From Bacillus cereus G9842 (lineage in GTDB: Bacteria > Bacillota > Bacilli > Bacillales > Bacillaceae_G), in NCBI RefSeq assembly GCF_000021305.1, contig NC_011772.1:3386001-3450000 (forward strand): 64,000 bases of DNA, written 5' to 3'. The notes under the pieces are model-generated. The model searched no databases and was not told the DNA's origin. It saw only the letters and a list, made by a program, of their open reading frames with translations. Shown here one piece after another: positions 37,290 through 47,433 of the stretch. Both the position numbers and the translations under genes were made by a program. Every line of letters begins with the position of its first letter. The stretch's first letter is position 1.

Positions 37290-37458
37290 TACTTTTCTTC
37301 TTACTTTTAACATGATTTTTCCAGTACATTAAAATAGGTGTAGAGAAATAAAATTCCCATCTAATTGATACACACTTAATTAATAAACCGTTCATATAAT
37401 AACTCATAAGTCCTTCTTTATTGAATAAATGGTTCTTTACAAAATTGATTCCATCACT

Positions 37459-37486
37459 AGAGCACCTTTATACGGTGCTCTTTTTT
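37459..37486 (+). terminator. Rho-independent terminator after the DUF1796 gene
   Basis: AGAGCACC, a 7-nt loop and GGTGCTC are followed by seven T residues. Confidence 0.88.
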
Positions 37487-37787
37487 AAATTTGTAAAATC
37501 TACAATGTAATATTTGTTCACTCTTCCTTTAAATAGTTAATTTCCTTCTTAGATTTTTCATTATAAGCTTCTTTAATTCCCTTGATTCCCCTCCCCTTCT
37601 TTTATCTTACAAACAAGTAATTTCTTTCATTAGTATTAAATAAAATAAAGCATTGATTTTAGAATAACCTAATTTACATAAGATTGAGAATAAACTACAG
37701 TGCGTATTCTTCACGTTTAATCAGCATTTGAATTATAAATCTAACATATATTTTTTAGTTGATTGTCATTATGGTACAACCGTGTAT

Positions 37788-37815
37788 ACATTTATCAAAC
37801 AAACTACATAGTTTA
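37788..37815 (+). promoter_or_regulatory. Sigma-K-like promoter of the CDP-sugar cluster
   Basis: AC at 37788-37789, exactly 17 bp, then CATAGTTTA at 37807-37815. It lies ~40 bp before the first start codon. Confidence 0.6.
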
Positions 37816-37852
37816 AATTAGTAAAATATATAGAGAGGAAGGAAAGAAATTT

Positions 37853-38602
37853 ATGAAAGTCATAATTTTGTGTGGCGGAAAAGGGCTTCGGATGCAAGGA
37901 ATTTTAGAGGACATTCCCAAACCATTAGTTCGAGTTCAAGGAAAGCCTCTCCTCTTGCATATAATGAATTGGTATAGAAAATATGGACATTCTGATTTCA
38001 TTTTGCCCCTAGGATATAAAGGTGAGAAAATTAAAGAATATTTTATGGACTTTAGCTGGAAAGAGAATGACTTTAGTTTGAATTTTAAAACCAATCAATA
38101 TACGCTACTTCAGGAATTAGAAAATTGGAATATACACTTTATAAATACAGGAATTGATACAATGACCGGGGCAAGGCTAAAAAAACTTGAACCCTTTGTA
38201 CAGGATGAAACCTTTTTATTAACTTATGGCGATGGATTAGCAAATATAGATATTGATCAACTAATAGCATTCCATAAAGAAAAAGGAAAAATTGCTACAT
38301 TAACTGGAATTAAAAAAAATAGTCAATATGGCCTATTGACGGTCGAAAATGGAATTGCTATTGATTTTAAAGAAAAACCATTACTTGATGAAGTAATTAA
38401 TGGCGGTTTTTTTGTATTTAACAAAGAAATATTCGATTATTTAGGTGATAGTGATGATTGTGTTCTAGAAGAAGATCCTCTTCGCAATTTAATAAAAGAC
38501 AATGAGCTCGCAGTCTATGAACACAATGACTTTTGGGCTAGTGTCGATACACCTAAAGATTTAAAAACTGTAGATGAAAGTTGGAATCCTAATAAATTTT
38601 AG
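37853..38602 (+). CDS. rfbF: Glucose-1-phosphate cytidylyltransferase-like nucleotidyltransferase
   Basis: The 249-residue protein has the nucleotidyltransferase start MKVIILCGGKGLRM, IPKPLVRVQGKPLLLHIMNWYRKYG, DTMTGARLKKLEPF, TYGDGLANIDI, VINGGFFVF and FWASVDTPKDLK. These match RfbF-type glucose-1-phosphate cytidylyltransferases, which make CDP-glucose from CTP and glucose 1-phosphate; the length agrees. GGAAGGAAAG precedes the ATG. It is the first of four plus-strand genes; a CDP-glucose 4,6-dehydratase ends the group, so CDP-4-keto-6-deoxyglucose is the likely intermediate. Confidence 0.88.
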   Translation: MKVIILCGGKGLRMQGILEDIPKPLVRVQGKPLLLHIMNWYRKYGHSDFILPLGYKGEKIKEYFMDFSWKENDFSLNFKTNQYTLLQELENWNIHFINTGIDTMTGARLKKLEPFVQDETFLLTYGDGLANIDIDQLIAFHKEKGKIATLTGIKKNSQYGLLTVENGIAIDFKEKPLLDEVINGGFFVFNKEIFDYLGDSDDCVLEEDPLRNLIKDNELAVYEHNDFWASVDTPKDLKTVDESWNPNKF

Positions 38603-38622
38603 TGGAGAGGACTGAATAAACA

Positions 38623-40692
38623 TTGAACTCTAATGATAAAAAAATAAGTTTACCTCGATTGTATATCCCCTCTAATGAGAAAATAGTTAACCCGCTTTCA
38701 ACAGGAATTAAAGCTTCAAATCTCTCCAAAAAAAATACTCAAAAAAGAATGAATCCCCAATTCTATAATCAACAACATGATCTAAATAATCATTTCTGTG
38801 TCATTGTAGGTAATGAATATGTCTTGAAAATCATTGCTTTACAGCAATCATTAATGCAGTACTCAGAAAAATTCACATTGTGGATTTGTTGTATAGACCC
38901 TTTTGCATATTCACTATTAAAAGAAATGAATTTAATTAATGTAAACCTTTTACAAGTTGAAGAATTAGAAGATAGTGAACTAAAAGCAATTAAAAGAAAA
39001 AGAAAAGTAAATGAATATTGTTGGACTTTAAAATCTGTCTTGATAGAATATTTATTGGTCAATTATGATTTACCATCTATTCTATATTGTGATGGTGATT
39101 TATGCTTTTTCTCTGATCCTAATATTATTTTTGAGGAATGGGGTGAATACTCTATTTTCCTTACCCCCCAAAGAGATCGTGATTGGGTAGAAAAAATGTA
39201 TGGAAAATATCAGGCTGGGCTAATTGGATTTAAGAATGATCTCTATGGACTAAAAAGTGTAAGATGGTGGAAAAATAAATGTCTAGATTGGTGCAGTGCC
39301 GAGGCTGAGGAGGGGAAATTTGGAGACCAAAAGTATTTAGATTATATCCCTATATATTTTCCAAAAGTAAAAATTTCAAATAACTTAGGTATAAATGCTG
39401 CGCCTTGGAACTGTATATATAATAACGATTATAAAATTGACAAGACTAAAAACGATGTATTTATTGAAAACGACAAACTAGTTGTTTACCATTTTGCATG
39501 TATTACTATCTTTAATGAAAATGATTTTGATCTTTGGTCTTTAGGAGCAATTTCAATACCCAATAATATATTAAACCATATTTACACTCCGTATTTAGAG
39601 AGAATTCAATTTGTTTTAAATCAATTAAAAAATAAATTCAATAAAGATACTAAACAATTTTTAAGTAAAAAAGATATAAATAAAGCTCAAACCTTATATA
39701 AAGATTCACAATTAAGAAGAAAAATGAATCAATCCAATCATTTTATGAACTTTTCCATGATTATAAGTAAAGAACGATTAATTCAAGGATTGACCTCTTA
39801 TTATTCCTTAGAAAATTTCAACGCTAAATTTACTGTATGGATTTGTTGTATGGATGATTTAACTTATCAAATATTAGAGACATTAAAATTAAAGCACGCC
39901 ATACTAATTCCAGTAAAAGATATTGAAAATCATGAACTCCTCAGTATAAAAAATGATAGAAGTTTACAAGAATATTGTTGGACATTAAAAGCGCCCCTAT
40001 GTCTACATGTCCTTAGTCTTTATCCGGAAGTTGATCACATTATATATTGTGATGCTGATATGTATTTCTTTACAGCACCTAATATCATTCTTGATGAATG
40101 GTGGAAATACTCTGTATTCCTTTGCCCTCAAAGAAGCTCTACTGAAATTGAAAACATACACGGTATATATCAAGCTGGTTTAGTAGGCTTCAAAAACGAT
40201 CAAAATAGCAAAGAAATTTTAACATGGTGGAAAGATAAATGCCTAGAATATTGCAATAATCATTATGATGTTGAAATGAATAGATGGGGTGACCAAAAAT
40301 ATTTAAATCACATTCCTAACATCTTTTCTAATATAAAAATCATGACTCATAAAGGTATTGATGCAGCACCTTGGAATGTCATTTTAAATAGCAGTTCTAT
40401 ATCAAAAACAGATAAAAAAGTTTTTATTGATCAAGATGAATTAATAGCTTTTCATTTTGGAAGTATGCAAATTATTAATCCAAATGAGTTCGATTTATGG
40501 AAACAAGAAACTTTAGAATTACCTCCAGAAGTTTTAGATTATATATACATTCCTTATATTGAACAATTGAACAAGACATGTCATACCCTTCATAATACTT
40601 TTCAAAAATCCCCCTCCTCTTTATTTGCTGACCAAATTGATACAACGACAATAAAAAATTATTTTAAATACTCCTCCCCTCATTACAATTAA
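38623..40692 (+). CDS. Tandem-domain glycosyltransferase (two GT8-like modules)
   Basis: The 689-residue protein consists of two homologous ~300-residue halves (about 57-345 and 370-655) after a ~55-residue low-complexity head. Each half has F(T)LWICC.D ... NEYCWTLKS/QEYCWTLKA ... LYCDGDLCFF (about 156) or IYCDADMYFF (about 475), FL.PQR, YQAGLIGFKND, WWK.KCL, GDQKYL and AAPWN. The DxD motifs and layout resemble GT8-type and related retaining glycosyltransferases. Both halves keep the DxD, so both may act, perhaps adding alternating residues. The TTG start has a rather distant GGAG. It lies between the cytidylyltransferase and epimerase genes; donor unknown. Confidence 0.82.
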   Translation: MNSNDKKISLPRLYIPSNEKIVNPLSTGIKASNLSKKNTQKRMNPQFYNQQHDLNNHFCVIVGNEYVLKIIALQQSLMQYSEKFTLWICCIDPFAYSLLKEMNLINVNLLQVEELEDSELKAIKRKRKVNEYCWTLKSVLIEYLLVNYDLPSILYCDGDLCFFSDPNIIFEEWGEYSIFLTPQRDRDWVEKMYGKYQAGLIGFKNDLYGLKSVRWWKNKCLDWCSAEAEEGKFGDQKYLDYIPIYFPKVKISNNLGINAAPWNCIYNNDYKIDKTKNDVFIENDKLVVYHFACITIFNENDFDLWSLGAISIPNNILNHIYTPYLERIQFVLNQLKNKFNKDTKQFLSKKDINKAQTLYKDSQLRRKMNQSNHFMNFSMIISKERLIQGLTSYYSLENFNAKFTVWICCMDDLTYQILETLKLKHAILIPVKDIENHELLSIKNDRSLQEYCWTLKAPLCLHVLSLYPEVDHIIYCDADMYFFTAPNIILDEWWKYSVFLCPQRSSTEIENIHGIYQAGLVGFKNDQNSKEILTWWKDKCLEYCNNHYDVEMNRWGDQKYLNHIPNIFSNIKIMTHKGIDAAPWNVILNSSSISKTDKKVFIDQDELIAFHFGSMQIINPNEFDLWKQETLELPPEVLDYIYIPYIEQLNKTCHTLHNTFQKSPSSLFADQIDTTTIKNYFKYSSPHYN

Positions 40693-40746
40693 GACTGATA
40701 CTCTCCTTATTTAAAAATAAATCTTAATAAAGGATAGATTTTCACT

Positions 40747-41706
40747 ATGATTACTTCATTTAAAAATAAAACTTTCCTTATTACTGGTGGATACGGTTTT
40801 ATTGGTTCTCACTTGGCACGAAGACTTTTAAATTTACAAGCACGAATTGTTCTTTTCATAAGAACACCATCAAATTTTTGGAGACTAAAGGATATTATAA
40901 AAAATATTGAAACCTATGAAATAGATATACGAGATAGAAAACAAGTACAGGATGCAATAAAGAAAGTTAATCCGGATTATATCTTTCACCTGGCAGCCTA
41001 TGGTGTAAATTCTGCCCATACAGATTACATGCATGCTATAGAAACAAATATTATAGGGACATGTAACATTATTCAAGCAGCAAAATTGGTGAATTGTAAA
41101 AAAATTATCAATTTTGGGAGTAGTTCTGAATACGGTAACAAGATGGAACCTATTCATGAAAATATGTTACTAACTCCTGTGGATATCTACGGAAGTACCA
41201 AAGCTGCTGCTACTATACTCGCCCATCAAATTGCTAGCGAAAACAGCATTAATCTTATAACATTAAGACCTTTTGGCATATTCGGAGAAAGCGAGGAGCC
41301 ACATAAAATTTTTAGCTATATAATCTTGCAAGTATTACAAAACAAAGATGTAAATTTAACTTTCTGTAATCAATTAAGAGATTATTGTTATATAGAAAAT
41401 ATAATAGATGCCTGTATCCTAGCAGTAGAGAATACTACTGTACAAAATGAAATCTTTAATATTGGGAGTGGCACTATTTACCCCTTGAAACATTATGTAG
41501 AATTATTATTCAAACATTTGAAAACCAATTCCAGACCAAATTACGGTGCAATTCCATCTAGAACGAATGAAAGATGGGTTCCTGAAGCAGATGTGCAAAA
41601 AATAAAAAACTCTCTTTCCTGGGAACCTAGAATTAATATTGAAGAAGGAATTATAAAAACTGTTAATTGGTATAAAAATAATAAACATTTATACCTAATC
41701 CCCTAA
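40747..41706 (+). CDS. NAD-dependent epimerase/reductase of the extended SDR family
   Basis: The 319-residue protein has ITGGYGFIGSHLARRLL (NAD binding), IFHLAAYGVNSAHTDY, NFGSSSEYG, DIYGSTKAAATILAH (YxxxK), LRPFGIFGESE and a C-terminal SWEPRINIEEGIIKTVNWYK. It resembles sugar-nucleotide epimerases and 4-ketoreductases such as those acting on CDP-4-keto-6-deoxyhexoses. Between the cytidylyltransferase and CDP-glucose 4,6-dehydratase genes, a role as the 4-reductase or epimerase that finishes a CDP-6-deoxyhexose is likely, but not proven by sequence. Its start has only a weak ribosome binding site (AAGGATAG). Confidence 0.83.
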   Translation: MITSFKNKTFLITGGYGFIGSHLARRLLNLQARIVLFIRTPSNFWRLKDIIKNIETYEIDIRDRKQVQDAIKKVNPDYIFHLAAYGVNSAHTDYMHAIETNIIGTCNIIQAAKLVNCKKIINFGSSSEYGNKMEPIHENMLLTPVDIYGSTKAAATILAHQIASENSINLITLRPFGIFGESEEPHKIFSYIILQVLQNKDVNLTFCNQLRDYCYIENIIDACILAVENTTVQNEIFNIGSGTIYPLKHYVELLFKHLKTNSRPNYGAIPSRTNERWVPEADVQKIKNSLSWEPRINIEEGIIKTVNWYKNNKHLYLIP

Positions 41707-41734
41707 AAATAGGGTACTAAAGGAGGTGGACTAA

Positions 41735-42823
41735 TTGTTAAATCAAAACTTTAATAATGCTTTTTACGGAAAGACAATTTTAATTACTGGACATACTGGT
41801 TTTAAAGGTTCTTGGTTATCCCTATGGTTGAATGAATTAGGTGCTACTGTAATCGGATATTCATTGGATCCTAAAAATAAAAATGATAACTTTAACATTA
41901 CTAACCTTCAAAACAATATAATTGATATTCGTGGAGACATTAGGGATTTTAATAAATTAAATAAGGTTTTTACAGATTATAAACCTGAAATTGTATTCCA
42001 TTTAGCTGCCCAACCTCTAGTTAAGTATTCATATGAATATCCTAGAGAAACATACGAGGTAAACGTTGTAGGAACTATGAATGTACTAGAGGCAATTCGA
42101 TTACATGAATCAGCTAAAATAGGAATTATGGTGACAAGTGACAAGTGCTATGAAAATAAAGAATGGCCTTGGGGTTATCGTGAAATTGATCCTATGGGTG
42201 GCCATGACATATATAGCTCAAGCAAAGGATGCTGCGAACTTTTAATTTCTTCCTATCGAAATTCTTACTTTTCAGAAGAAAACTTTTCTCACCACAAGAA
42301 AATAATTGCAAGCGTTCGAGCTGGTAATGTAATTGGTGGTGGTGATTGGTCAATAGATAGAATTATTCCTGATTGTATACGAGCATTAGAATCAAACAAA
42401 AAGATTATTATTAGAAACCCTACTGCTATTAGACCCTGGCAACATGTACTAGAACCCTTAAGCGGGTATTTACTCCTTACAGAAAAAATTATAAATAATG
42501 GTATCCTTTATTCAGGAGCATGGAACTTCGGGCCATCCTTAAGCAATATTGTTCCAGTAGAAAAATTAGTGACAAGTTTACTAGATATTTGGGGCTGTGG
42601 GGATTGGACTGCAGAAAATATAGGCGCAATAAATTTTCATGAAGCAAATTTACTAAATCTTGACATTAGCAAAGCAAAATTCAATCTTGATTGGCAACCA
42701 AAATGGTCCCTACAACAGACTTTAGAAAATACAATAGAATGGTATAAACATTATAATTCTTACACCAGTTCTGAGATGATAAATCTATGTATTAGCCAAA
42801 TCAAACAATATTGCATGCTTTGA
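41735..42823 (+). CDS. rfbG: CDP-glucose 4,6-dehydratase
   Basis: The 362-residue SDR enzyme shows the RfbG pattern: ILITGHTGFKGSWLSLWLNELGATVIGYSL, VFHLAAQPLVKYSYEYPRETYEVNVVGTMNVLEA, TSDKCYENKEWPWGYREIDPMGGHDIYSSSKGCCELL, RAGNVIGGGDWSIDRIIPDCIRA and RPWQHVLEPLSGYLLL. It converts CDP-glucose to CDP-4-keto-6-deoxyglucose. The start is TTG with an excellent AAAGGAGGTGG. There is no RfbH (E1) or E3 reductase gene nearby, so 3-deoxygenation is not expected from this cluster alone. Confidence 0.93.
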   Translation: MLNQNFNNAFYGKTILITGHTGFKGSWLSLWLNELGATVIGYSLDPKNKNDNFNITNLQNNIIDIRGDIRDFNKLNKVFTDYKPEIVFHLAAQPLVKYSYEYPRETYEVNVVGTMNVLEAIRLHESAKIGIMVTSDKCYENKEWPWGYREIDPMGGHDIYSSSKGCCELLISSYRNSYFSEENFSHHKKIIASVRAGNVIGGGDWSIDRIIPDCIRALESNKKIIIRNPTAIRPWQHVLEPLSGYLLLTEKIINNGILYSGAWNFGPSLSNIVPVEKLVTSLLDIWGCGDWTAENIGAINFHEANLLNLDISKAKFNLDWQPKWSLQQTLENTIEWYKHYNSYTSSEMINLCISQIKQYCML

Positions 42824-43983
42824 ACTACTCCCACTTACTCATACTTGCTGTGAGTTCCTTATGGAGGGAGTCTTCTTGGTTAAAATAATAAAAGACACAT
42901 TAATTTTATAGTCTAAATTATAAACCTACTATACCTAAAATGATGTGATTGTCCATTAACAAAGATTTTATTTCTTCGATTATTTCAAATCAACTATTGA
43001 CATTATACTGAAGAATAAAGGAATCACATATTTTTCTAGTGATTCCCTTGTTATGAGAAAATACTGTCTTGCTTTAACGACAATACAGTATATGCGATTA
43101 TTAATTTATTTGTTCTAGTTATGAAAAAATCTATTCCTGTCAAAAGAGCTTTCTTCAAAGAAAAACTTCCTATTTTCTTCTACTTACCCTACCCGAAAAG
43201 TAACTAAGTTGAAAATTCCAATAATTATATCTACTATTATAGAATTATACTGAGCTTTAACAATTTTATAATTATCCCCTTCTTGTAGCTATTCCACTAA
43301 AGTTCATGCTTATGATTCTCTTATTTATTATCACCAATGTCGATGAATTCATGCATTGCTTATTCTATACACAAATTGCTTTTTGAATTATCTTTTCAGA
43401 ATAAGTAAAGAAGGCTTTCTCTTTTATGCACTTCTCCCCTACCAGTCTTTAATTTTCCTTTAATCAACATTTAGAACAAATCTTCAAATATAATAGTACA
43501 TCTTCTATAAAACAAAACCATAAGTAAGATAATTTCACTATTACAAATAATGAGATAGTCTGTTTCACCTTTTTACATTATCCAAAAAAGAACTTGTAGA
43601 AATTCTTACAAGTTCTTCTTTTGTTTTCTTTATTCTTTTCTTATTTACATACGCAAGATTTATACATTTGGTGGTGATACATACTATATGTATCCGATAA
43701 AATAATTTAAAAATTAATACGTAATTGATCCGTTTTAAGAAAAGAAAATTTCATAAATCTTCAATCACAGTTTCTAAGTTCACCTGATAGAACGTATAAA
43801 GACTCATATTATCTTTTGATAATTTTCGGATGTTTTATTATGAGTATATTCGACATAAATTGATTATTTTTTCTGAATTTTCTTGAAAAATATTGTAATA
43901 TCACTCCATTTTTTCTTCTATTTTGTTATGATGTTTATAATTAAATTGGATTAGGATTTTTTTAGAAAATGGGGGCGTATATT
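42824..43983 (+). other. 1.16-kb gene-free region with terminator-like hairpins
   Basis: No supported coding sequence. Hairpins: a weak one at ~42828-42873 (ACTCCC...GGGAGT) that may end the CDP-sugar operon; GGAATCAC/GTGATTCC at 43021-43048; and a good terminator at 43587-43625 with no gene before it. The last 100 bp should hold the rap promoter; no clear consensus was seen. Confidence 0.45.
43587..43625 (+). terminator. Orphan terminator upstream of rap
   Basis: AGAACTTGTA, an 8-nt loop and TACAAGTTCT are followed by a T-rich tail (TCTTTTGTTTTC); the nearest upstream gene ends ~760 bp away. Confidence 0.75.
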
Positions 43984-45099
43984 ATGAGTGTTTCAGTAAA
44001 GGGAAATGAGCAATTAACCTCTCTATTGAACGACTGGTATCGAGCAATGCTATCTCAACAAGTTATAAAAGCTACTAATCTAAAAAAGAAAATTGATGAA
44101 AAAATTAATAAGTTAAGCATTGAACCGGATCAAGAACATCAGGATCAAAATTTGTTACTATACTATTCACTACTTGAATTTCGTTACAAGGTCTTAACAG
44201 ATAGCCTTGGTATTCAACAAAATAGTTTTGATACTATTAGCGATTATGATATGCCTACAGATCAATTTCTACGATTCTATTATCACTTTTTCAAATCCAT
44301 TCATTCCACTTTTATATCAAATTATACTGAGGCAGAGGAACATTATAAACTAGCAGAAAAAATATTGGTAGCTATACCAGATGAAATTGAACATGCTGAA
44401 TTTTACTATAGAATTGCTACTTTCTATCACCATACCTATAACAATCTCGCTTCTATCGAATACGCAAATAAATCGAGAGCAATCTTTTCAAAGTATGAAG
44501 GTTATGAAGTAAAAACAGCCTTTTGTAATAGTTTGCTAGGTGGTTGCTGCATCTATTTAAAACAGTACGAACAAGCAGAAGAATATCTACATTGTGCAAT
44601 TGATTTACTACAAAAAAATAGGGAAGAAGATTCCTTGTTATATGTAAAAAATACTATGGGGTGGCTGTATTCTGATCAAAGTATGTCTACTTTAGCTATT
44701 CGTCACCTTTCAGAAGTAACAGAGAAAATCCCTACACACTTCAAGGCCATCTTCCTACAAGCTAAGGAACATTATAAATTAGGAGAACAATCAACGGCCA
44801 GCCAACTCATTGATAAGGGATTACAGATTTGCAGAAAAATTCATAACGAAGAATACACACACCACTTCTCTATTTTAAAAAGATTAAACGAAAATATTCC
44901 ATTGGAAGAATTAGAAAAAATCATTCAAGAAGGAATCTTATACTTTAAGGAAGAAGAATTATGGGAATATGTTGTCGAATACGCTGAATTATTTGCCACA
45001 AAATGTAGACAATTAGAGAACCACCAAAAGGTAAGTGACTATTTCCATATTTGTTATCAAGCAAGACAAAAATCAATTGCAAAAGGAGTGTTAAAATAA
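43984..45099 (+). CDS. Rap-family TPR regulator with intact Phr partner
   Basis: The 371-residue Rap protein has the N-terminal NEQLTSLLNDWYRAMLSQQ helix bundle and TPR units (AEEHYKLAEKIL, ASIEYANKSRAIF, AEEYLHCAIDLL, AIRHLSEVTEKIP, ASQLIDKGLQIC). Rap proteins act as aspartate phosphatases or response-regulator binders, controlled by Phr. ATG at 43984 has GGGGG 8-9 nt upstream, whereas the ATG at 43969 has none. The 3' end overlaps the phr start by one base and carries the phr ribosome binding site (AAAGGAG), the usual rap-phr arrangement. Target unknown; Spo0F is a common one in this group. Confidence 0.9.
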   Translation: MSVSVKGNEQLTSLLNDWYRAMLSQQVIKATNLKKKIDEKINKLSIEPDQEHQDQNLLLYYSLLEFRYKVLTDSLGIQQNSFDTISDYDMPTDQFLRFYYHFFKSIHSTFISNYTEAEEHYKLAEKILVAIPDEIEHAEFYYRIATFYHHTYNNLASIEYANKSRAIFSKYEGYEVKTAFCNSLLGGCCIYLKQYEQAEEYLHCAIDLLQKNREEDSLLYVKNTMGWLYSDQSMSTLAIRHLSEVTEKIPTHFKAIFLQAKEHYKLGEQSTASQLIDKGLQICRKIHNEEYTHHFSILKRLNENIPLEELEKIIQEGILYFKEEELWEYVVEYAELFATKCRQLENHQKVSDYFHICYQARQKSIAKGVLK

Positions 45100-45260
45100 T
45101 GAAAAAAATTAGCTTATTATTATCAGGCATTGCTTTTATTGGGGTATTAACGGTGGGAAATTTTCAGTTTTCTAAAACAGATCAGCTTGCTACTCATGGG
45201 CATTATCCTGCTCCTTCATATAGTGTTGGCGATTATGGTGGTGCACCACCACAAATTTAA
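45099..45260 (+). CDS. Phr quorum-sensing peptide precursor
   Basis: The 53-residue peptide has a basic/hydrophobic export segment (MKKISLLLSGIAFIGVLTVG) and a polar C-terminal region (QLATHGHYPAPSYSVGDYGGAP) that should be exported, trimmed and re-imported by an Opp transporter. The active 5-7 residue signal probably lies within the C-terminal ~20 residues; its exact limits cannot be set by eye. It overlaps the rap stop (TAATG) and ends 10 bp before a terminator. Confidence 0.85.
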   Translation: MKKISLLLSGIAFIGVLTVGNFQFSKTDQLATHGHYPAPSYSVGDYGGAPPQI

Positions 45261-45270
45261 TGTAAATGTA

Positions 45271-45305
45271 TTTAAAAACCCTCCAAATGGAGGGTTTTTA
45301 AATGG
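45271..45305 (+). terminator. Terminator of the rap-phr operon
   Basis: TTTAAAAACCCTCC, a 4-nt loop and GGAGGGTTTTTAAA. Confidence 0.88.
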
Positions 45306-45408
45306 CTTTTCTGCCTGTTCAATACGCATAGAGAGTATATATTATACTTATTTACTTTGCATTTCCACTCTGTAACAAGATTCTAGCATTCTCTCCTAGA
45401 ATCTCAAC

Positions 45409-47391
45409 TTAAATCTTAAATCCACCAATTAACTCTTGAAGTTCTTCTGCCATCTGTGCTAATTGTATTGCTGAAGAATTTATCTCTTCCATAGAAGCAT
45501 GTTGTTCCTCAGATGAACCAGCAATCGTTTGCATACTTGAAGAATTCTCTTTTACAGCCATAGCTATTTGATCAATCGATGTATCGACTTTCATTGCATC
45601 AGTAGTCATTGTATTAGATAGTTCCACCATACCATGCACTTTTGACACAATATCATTTGCAGATTTTGAAATCTCATAAAAACTTTGCTTTGTATCGTTC
45701 GCAACTTTAATTCCCGACTGTACCTCTACTCCCACTTCATTCATAGCTTTTACAGTCTCATGTACGTCTGCTTGTATTTCCTTAATTAAGCTTCCAATTT
45801 CCATCGAAGATTCGGATGATTGCTCTGCTAGCTTCCTAACTTCATCCGCAACAATTGCAAACCCTCGACCCTGTTCTCCTGCTCTAGCTGCTTCAATTGC
45901 TGCATTCAATGCTAATAAATTTGTTTGTTCCGCAATATTTTGAATCGCTTCTAATATACTTCCAATTTGTTGCGATTTCTTATCTAATAATTTTATTACA
46001 TTATCGGATTGAGAAACAGAGTGATGGATAGACTGCATTTGTGCTACAGTTTGTTCTACTAATTGTTCACCTTCATTGGCTTTTTGTTTTGTGTATATGG
46101 ATGAAGCCGATACTTCAGATGCATTCTCAGCTACATATTGAATATTTCGTGTTACCTCACCAATTAATTCAGCTCCAGACTCAACTTCATTATTTTGAAC
46201 TTCTGCACTGTTCGAGATTTCTTCCATCTCTTTTGTAATTTGTTCTGTCGCAACACTTGCTTGCTCTACACTAGCAGTTAGTTCCTCAGAAGACGCAGCT
46301 ACATGTCCTGCAGATGTGTTAATTTGAGAAATAATATTACGTAACGACTCTGCCATTGTATTGAAACTACCACCTAATTGACCAAGTTCATCCTTTGAAC
46401 GAATATCTATTTTCTCGGTTAAATCTCCTTGACTAATTCTTTGAGCTGAAATGACTAATTGTCTTAGTGGAGTAATTATAGATCTGAGTATGAATAGAAT
46501 TACAATTCCACCTAACAATAATGAAGCCCCTATTATAGTGAACGTTTTATAAAAAATAGGATTAGTAGCTTCTTCAATTTCTTTCGTAGGCATTACGCCA
46601 GCTATTTTCCAACCTGTTTTTTTATTTGTCTTAAAGCTTATGTTTCGATCTTCGCCATTGAGGCTATAAGTAATTACTCCATCTTCTGTCTTGTACAATT
46701 CATCCGCTAAAGTTTTCTCTAATTTCTCTCCAGGCTTTAGTGATGGATGAACAACTATAGTTTTATCTTGACTAACTATAGATACAAATCCTTGCTTTCC
46801 AATTTTTATCATTTTGGATGTTTTTACGATATCTGTAATATTCAAATCTACGCCAATGACACCACTTTTATCTGCATTTTGCTTTGCAATTGCAATTACC
46901 ATATTTCCTGTAGACTTTGATTTATAGGGAGATGAAACAATAATCTCTCCATTTGCTTTTACTGCATCCTTATACCAACTACTTTCTAACGGATTAAACC
47001 CTTCTGGTATTTTGCCAACAGGTGCATGAATAAATTGATTGTTACTGGATGCCGTATAAATCGTTTCTATCTCTGGATGTAACTGTATATATTGATCAAA
47101 TTTACTCTGTACATTTTGCGATTGTTCAGGATTATAATCCCCTTGTGTGAGTACCTTTGCAAAATGAGTGACATCTGTATGCTTATTTTCTAATTCATCA
47201 TCAACAATCTTGTCTAAAATACTTATATTATCTTTTGCTGATTGTAGAATTGTTTCATTAAGATCTGTTTTTGCTTTATTATAAGATGATACTCCTACGA
47301 TAAGGCTTGGTATAATTAATATTGCTATAAATGCCATAGACAACTTCGTTTTAAGCTTTATTTGTCCCAATCTTTCTTTTATATTAAACAC
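45409..47391 (-). CDS. Methyl-accepting chemotaxis protein with dCache sensor domain
   Basis: The protein (660 residues from the chosen start) has a first membrane helix ([21 protein letters not shown]), an extracellular dCache-type sensor (about 40-280, with [11 protein letters not shown] and [14 protein letters not shown]), a second helix ([19 protein letters not shown]), HAMP ([24 protein letters not shown]) and a cytoplasmic signalling domain with the hairpin tip [38 protein letters not shown]. It relays ligand binding to CheA/CheW. GTG at 47391 is preferred since AAAAGGAG lies 9 nt upstream of it; the ATG at 47433 has no site. Monocistronic. Confidence 0.92.
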   Translation of the reverse strand: MFNIKERLGQIKLKTKLSMAFIAILIIPSLIVGVSSYNKAKTDLNETILQSAKDNISILDKIVDDELENKHTDVTHFAKVLTQGDYNPEQSQNVQSKFDQYIQLHPEIETIYTASSNNQFIHAPVGKIPEGFNPLESSWYKDAVKANGEIIVSSPYKSKSTGNMVIAIAKQNADKSGVIGVDLNITDIVKTSKMIKIGKQGFVSIVSQDKTIVVHPSLKPGEKLEKTLADELYKTEDGVITYSLNGEDRNISFKTNKKTGWKIAGVMPTKEIEEATNPIFYKTFTIIGASLLLGGIVILFILRSIITPLRQLVISAQRISQGDLTEKIDIRSKDELGQLGGSFNTMAESLRNIISQINTSAGHVAASSEELTASVEQASVATEQITKEMEEISNSAEVQNNEVESGAELIGEVTRNIQYVAENASEVSASSIYTKQKANEGEQLVEQTVAQMQSIHHSVSQSDNVIKLLDKKSQQIGSILEAIQNIAEQTNLLALNAAIEAARAGEQGRGFAIVADEVRKLAEQSSESSMEIGSLIKEIQADVHETVKAMNEVGVEVQSGIKVANDTKQSFYEISKSANDIVSKVHGMVELSNTMTTDAMKVDTSIDQIAMAVKENSSSMQTIAGSSEEQHASMEEINSSAIQLAQMAEELQELIGGFKI

Positions 47392-47433
47392 TAGATACTT
47401 CTCCTTTTCATTTTTACTACTTATATAGTTCAT

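Larger units (their letters stand above)
37290..37852 (+). other. 560-bp intergenic region before the CDP-sugar cluster
   Basis: No coding sequence supported. It holds a terminator (37459-37486) and, near its end, a sigma-K-like promoter (37788-37815). Confidence 0.5.
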
